A DNA stretch of 64,000 bases from Elephas maximus indicus (taxonomy: Eukaryota > Chordata > Mammalia > Proboscidea > Elephantidae), in assembly GCF_024166365.1 (NCBI RefSeq), contig NC_064819.1, positions 209,027,293 through 209,091,292 on the forward strand, in the 5' to 3' direction. The translations under genes were made by a program, and so were the position numbers. Positions 23,714 through 64,000 of this stretch are shown here, piece after piece. The notes under the pieces are model-generated. The model saw only the letters and a list, made by a program, of their open reading frames with translations. It searched no databases and was not told the DNA's origin. Position 1 is the stretch's first letter, and each line of letters begins with the position of its first letter.

Positions 23714-23916
23714 CTCCCCACAAAAAACTCATTGCCGTGGAGTCAATTCTGACTCATAGTGACCCTACAGGACAGAGTAGAACTGCCCAATAGGGTTTCC
23801 AAGGCTGTAAATCTTTACAGAAGCAGGCTGCCATATCTTTTTCCCTCAGAGCGGCTTGTGGGTTCGAACTGCCGACCTTTCTGTTAGCAGCTGAGTGCTT
23901 AACCACCGCACCACCA
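23714..23916 (-). repeat. AfroSINE (third of the cluster)
   Basis: Antisense copy of the longer subtype, GTGGAGTCAATTCTGACTCA to AACCACCGCACCACCA, with the extra CTGTAAATCTTTACAGAAGC segment. Confidence 0.9.
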
Positions 23917-24833
23917 CATAGGAAGTGACAAAAAAGTAAAAAACAAACACTACTAGGGAATTTGTGAAGAGAAGTATCATTTTAATAGATACATAAATTA
24001 TAGTTATTTAGTTTAGAAAACACCAATGACTATAGTGTTTCTGAAAAGCAGACTTGGCATCTCTAGACATAGTTATGTGAACTGGATAAAGGATAGAAAT
24101 TCCTTCTTCATTCAGACCTTGAGAGTTATTGTTATCATTCATAAAGTCAAATTCTAACACAAAGGACTGTAATCAAACATGCTTTGAATATTAAACGAAT
24201 TCTCCAAAAGTCTATATTAAGCTTTGCAAATTCCAGGCAAGTTATTGTATCTGAAACTGCTTAAGATATAGATGGTAGTGAACAATGTGTTGCTATGGAA
24301 GTCTTTGGCTGAAACAAATGAGTTTTGGGTGTTAGAATATTCAATTTACTGGATTTTGGCTCCTCTCCTACCAGTTTCTCTTGCTAAACACTCAGACTGA
24401 GACTTTACCAGGGTTATATAACTGTTCTTGGAAATTCAGATTCTGTAAATAGTGGGAAAGGAGACCCTCATGGATTGTTGTGGTGAATATTTGGCTCTGA
24501 ATGGAGTGAACGTTTAAATGTCTAAGATTTCCAGTAAGGTTGAATTTGGCTGCATACCCTGTGGTTATGATATTTTAAGCCTTTAAAATACATGGGTTCT
24601 CCAATAATGACACGCTTTTTTTCCTGATTACTTTTTCATGGCTAGCATTTTTGTCATTACCCTCACTGTCTACTTCAAACAAATTTTATGCAGTTTATAA
24701 TTCTTGTAGCATATGGTTGTTGCCTACAAGCACTTTGTGTGCCTTGGCAAACAGCCATGTGCAACGGCGAAGAGTGATTTCCTGGGCGAGTGTAGAGAAT
24801 CTTGCTTTTATCCATTTTCCGACTTGTGTTCAA
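23917..24833. other. Intergenic, nothing recognised
   Basis: No open frame or repeat of note, apart from overlapping short frames at 24651-24925 without a domain. Confidence 0.4.
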
Positions 24834-24912
24834 CTTTTTTTTTTAATAATTTTTATTTTCCTTTAAGTGAAAGTTTACAAATCAAGTCAGTCTCTCACAC
24901 AAAAACCCATAC
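24834..24912 (-). mobile_element. L1, extreme 3' end (same family as 1975-8012)
   Basis: T run followed by TTTCCTTTAAGTGAAAGTTT and AAGTCAGTCTCTCACACAAA, nearly identical to 1990-2045. A heavily 5'-truncated insertion. Confidence 0.88.
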
Positions 24913-24955
24913 CAACTTTTTTTAAATGTAGGGTTGGGTTAGACATTTTTCACTA

Positions 24956-25020
24956 TTTTCTCTTTTCCTCCCTCCCTTCCTCCCTTTCTTCCTTCCTTCT
25001 TCCTTTCTCTCTTCCTTTCA
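24956..25020. repeat. (TTCC)n polypyrimidine tract
   Basis: TTTCCTCCCTCCCTTCC-type repeats over about 65 bp. Confidence 0.85.
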
Positions 25021-25049
25021 TTTTTATTGTTTCATTCTTCCTTTACCCT

Positions 25050-25250
25050 GTTGTTGTTATTTGCCGTCTAGTCAGTACTGATTTATGGTGACCCCATGTG
25101 ACAGAGCAGAACTGCCTCATAGGGTTTTCTTGGCTGTAATCTTTACAGGAGCATATCATTAGGTCTTTCTCCCGTGCAGCCACTAAGTGGGTTCAAACCA
25201 TCGACCTTTTGGTTAGCAGCCAGGAGCTTAACCATTGTGCAACCAGGGCT
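25050..25250 (-). repeat. AfroSINE (long subtype)
   Basis: GTTGTTGTTATTTGCCGTCT tail, GGCTGTAATCTTTACAGGAG, GTTCAAACCATCGACC, and AACCAGGGCT 5' end. Confidence 0.9.
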
Positions 25251-25506
25251 AGGGTAATTTATCCCATCAGTATTATCAGAGATCTTGTTAAGCAGTAATA
25301 AGGTAACAGTCAGGTAGAAAACACCACATGTTTCTAGCTTTCACCTTCTCCTGAATCCTCACCTACTTTTCAAATCATTTTGAGTAGGGACCCATTTGTT
25401 CTTTGCTTTGTACTTCTGGCCTACAGAGACTTCCTCAAAGAAGAAAATGTGCCTCATCATTCACATTGAGGCCTTCTGTGGATTCTGTTTTGGAGAAGTA
25501 ATAGCT

Positions 25507-25523
25507 TTTATTCAGTGTTTATT
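25507..25523 (-). terminator. Candidate TXLNB polyadenylation signals
   Basis: Two minus-strand AATAAA hexamers (plus-strand TTTATT at 25507-25512 and 25518-25523) lie about 1.17 kb past the stop codon. They are the first canonical hexamers I found downstream of the stop. Cleavage would fall just below 25500. The assignment is inference from position only. Confidence 0.35.
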
Positions 25524-26687
25524 GAGATGAGAGATGGGTGTAATTTCTTGCTGCAAAGAAGGGGGTTTGCAAAGAACGAACAGATGTTTGAGAATATAGC
25601 CTGGGGCAGTGGTAGCAAGAGGTGGTGGGGAACCCTCTGGAGAGAGCTGCAGAGGAAAGGAAGGCAGTAAACTGAGGAGTTGGCAGGTGAATAGTCTGTC
25701 TCGAGACAGCTGTAGCACAGAGGCAGGAGTCCAGTGCACAGCCTCTTCTCAGTCTGAGGTTCCTCAACCCTCAATCCTTAGCTCTCTTTTCTGCTCCCAA
25801 CCCTTTCTTTGTAGGCAGTCTATACCTGCACTATTCCCCTTTCTTGTTGATGGTCTCTTGGCCATCTCTGTGTCCAGGCTCTTTACACAGGCATGTCAAA
25901 GCATCTATTGTCATTTGATCAACCAGTCGAATTGTTTGACCTTCCATTGGCTTACTTATTTTTGTCCAACATAATGATGGTCTAAATATTTATGTTCTGA
26001 ACCTACTTTTGCTTGATAACCTACTGTAGTCCCAAGTGTAAGTAAAAGATAATTTTTGACTAGCATCTAAATATTTTGCATACAGGCAAATCGAAAAAAG
26101 GGTGATAAAAATATATATGTAACATATATATCTGTATACATGTTTATAAAATATATGTACATATATATTTCTGCACATACACACATGTATGTATTAGCAC
26201 TCACACATGTGTACTTATGCACACATAATACACACATGTGTATATATTATGTATATAATGTTTAAATGGAACCTAGGCATCCATTACTTATTATGAAACT
26301 TATTACTCGATATGTGGAAATAACTTAAAACATCACATTTTCCATATTTTTATATTACAGTGGAAGTCTTTAAACACCAAATATTACTGTTGAGTAAGAA
26401 ATTGAATTAAGTACTTTCTTAATGGCAAATTAATATAAATATGCTATTGCTATGTTTTGCTGCTGTTTGGGAAAATCATACTATCAATGAGTGTTAAATA
26501 GAAAAGTTCCAAATCAGTTATAAATCGAGAACAAAGAGCAAAGGCTGAATGTGCCCTGCACAACATTTGAAAATGTCTCGATTCTAATTCTTTTCCACCT
26601 GACGTCCCTAGCCCTTATGTGTCTTTCAGATCTGTGATGATGCAGATGCAAAATCAGGAAGAACAGCTTTAAAGGGCATGATGTGGC
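25524..26687 (-). other. Probable TXLNB 3' untranslated region
   Basis: The sequence between the stop codon and the first AATAAA pair has no convincing coding frame and no clear SINE. It includes an AT/TG-rich stretch at about 26097-26260. The extent as 3' UTR is inferred from the poly(A) candidates. Confidence 0.35.
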
Positions 26688-62672
<35,985 letters not shown>

Positions 62673-62699
62673 TTAAAAGAAATAGACGTTTTTTATAAA

Positions 62700-62935
62700 T
62701 AAGCATTGAACTTGCAGTCAGAAGATCTGGGCTGGAATCTCAGGTTGACCGCACCCTTGTTATTACTCAAACTAGGTCAAGCCACTTAACTTATCTGAGC
62801 CTCAGGTATAATCTTTCTTCATGTAAAAAGGGGTGACATCTACTTTACAGAGTAAGTGAAAATTAGCTGAGAAGTTTGTGAAAATGTGTGGTGCAGTGTC
62901 AGGCTCATGATGGATCCTTAGTAAATGTCTGCTGT
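62700..62935 (+). repeat. MIR, nearly full length
   Basis: CTTGCAGTCAGAAGATCTGG, CAAGCCACTTAACTTATCTG, GAGTAAGTGAAAATTAGCTG and GTGCAGTGTCAGGCTCATGA in MIR order. Confidence 0.85.
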
Positions 62936-63062
62936 AACAGTTGTCCCCCACATTTTATTCCAAGAATCCATTCTTGTTACTTTTTCTCCATGTTCAAGTT
63001 AATATTTTTGGTGAATAAAGATTTTTACCCATCAAAAATATTAACTTTATGAAGGAATTATT

Positions 63063-63605
63063 ATTGTTGTTAGTTGCCATCAAGTCAGCTCTGACTCAAG
63101 GCAACGTTATGTGTAACAGAACAAAACATTACTAGGTCCTGGGCCCTCGTCATGACCTTTGGTATGTTTGAGCCAATTATTGTGGCTACTGTGTCAATCC
63201 ATCACACTGAGGGTTTCCCTTGTTTTCACTGACCCTCTACTTTAGGAAACATGATGTCCTTTTCTAGGGACTGACCTTTCCTAGGAAACTCTAGTGGCGT
63301 AGTGGTTAAGAGCTATGGCTGCTTACCAAAAGGTTGACAGTTCGAATCCACCAGCTGCTCCTTGGAAACTCTATGGTGCAGGTCTACCCTGTTCTGTAGG
63401 GTCGCTGTGAGTCCGAATTGACTCGTTGGCAACAGACAGGTTTTTATGGATCTTTCCTAATGATGTGCCCAAAGTAAGCAAGACAAGTTTCACCATCTTT
63501 GTTTCTAAGGAGCATTCTGGTTTTATTTCTTCTAAGGCTGATGCGCTTGTTCTTCTGGTAGTCCACGGTACATTTAAATTCTTTGCCAACACCACAAATC
63601 AATGC
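63063..63605 (-). mobile_element. RTE-clade LINE 3' end, split by an AfroSINE
   Basis: 63063-63283 (ATTGTTGTTAGTTGCCATCA tail to GATGTCCTTTTCTAGGGACT) and 63452-63605 (ATGATGTGCCCAAAGTAAGC to GTAGTCCACGGTACATTT) are colinear with the copy at 55131-56960. Confidence 0.9.
63276..63459 (+). repeat. AfroSINE inside RTE, with target-site duplication
   Basis: SINE at 63284-63451 with consensus A-box TGGTTAAGAG (63303-63312) and B-box GTTCGAATCC (63340-63349). CTTTCCTA at 63276-63283 and 63452-63459 is the target duplication. Confidence 0.93.
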
Positions 63606-63611
63606 TATCCC

Positions 63612-63725
63612 TGAAGTTTTCATTGCCTAATTTTCAGAAGTAGATCACCAGGCCTTTCTTCCTAGTCTGTCTTAGTCCAGAAGCTTCGCTGAAACCTGTC
63701 TACCATGGGTGACCCTGCTGGTATT
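63612..63725 (-). repeat. Fragment of the long AfroSINE-related element
   Basis: TTTTCATTGCCTAATTTTCA, GAAGTAGATCACCAGGCC, CAGAAGCTTCGCTGAAACCT match 43713-43800. Confidence 0.75.
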
Positions 63726-64000
63726 TGAGATAACAGTGGCATTGCATCACAGCAACACACAAGCAACACAATATGACAAACTGACAGATTAAATCACCCA
63801 TTTTCCTACTTTGATTAATAAACAATAAAAATAGCCAATCAAATTTTCTGATTAGCATGAAATGGCCAGTATTGACACTTTGGGTTCCTAGAATTCCAGT
63901 CAAAAACAGAGAAATTTGATAGTTTGCCCATTTTGTTTCTGTGGTTTTTATTCTTCTAATATCTCTTTCCTCTCTTCTGAGAACTGATTCTTTCATTTCT

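Overview
The window is AT-rich mammalian nuclear DNA, almost certainly from an afrotherian and most likely an elephant or another paenungulate. This rests on the interspersed repeats. There are more than thirty copies of a tRNA-headed SINE of the AfroSINE type, several pieces of an RTE-clade LINE, a fairly fresh L1, and the older pan-mammalian layer of MIR, L2, CR1/L3, MaLR LTR and hAT-Charlie fragments. Nothing bacterial (operons, CRISPR, insertion sequences) is present.

The only protein-coding gene I can support is beta-taxilin (TXLNB), on the minus strand. Eight coding exons run from 62671 down to the TAA stop at 26688-26690. Every exon has AG/GT borders, and joined in frame they give 543 residues. 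Taxilins of this type are about 680 residues long, so the first ~140 residues, the start codon and the promoter lie beyond base 64000. All introns inside the window are phase 0 except the one entering the first visible exon, which is phase 1. The product is a syntaxin-binding, largely coiled-coil cytoplasmic protein enriched in muscle, with a Pro/Glu/Ala-rich tail encoded by the last exon.

Layout. Bases 1-660: 3' end of an RTE LINE. 1893-8154: an AfroSINE-type element split by a ~6 kb minus-strand L1. 8155-13380: L2, L1, MaLR, CR1/L3 and SINE remnants. 13381-18930: overlapping old L1/HAL1 pieces in both orientations, with SINE insertions. 18931-26687: intergenic or 3'-UTR sequence, including a three-SINE nested cluster at 23363-23916. 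26688-62671: TXLNB exons, with introns carrying most of the remaining SINEs, an 1.8 kb RTE copy, another old L1, an L2, two hAT fragments, a solo MaLR LTR, a TIR element and a palindromic element. 62672-64000: TXLNB intron with a MIR and an RTE copy split by an AfroSINE.

I found no undescribed biological system. The best leads are structural: repeat nesting with readable target-site duplications, two SINEs sharing one target site, a 338-bp element with perfect 17-bp inverted ends, an imperfect palindrome with 36-bp inner arms, and a few details of TXLNB (a weak splice donor, symmetric exons, two unusual residues).
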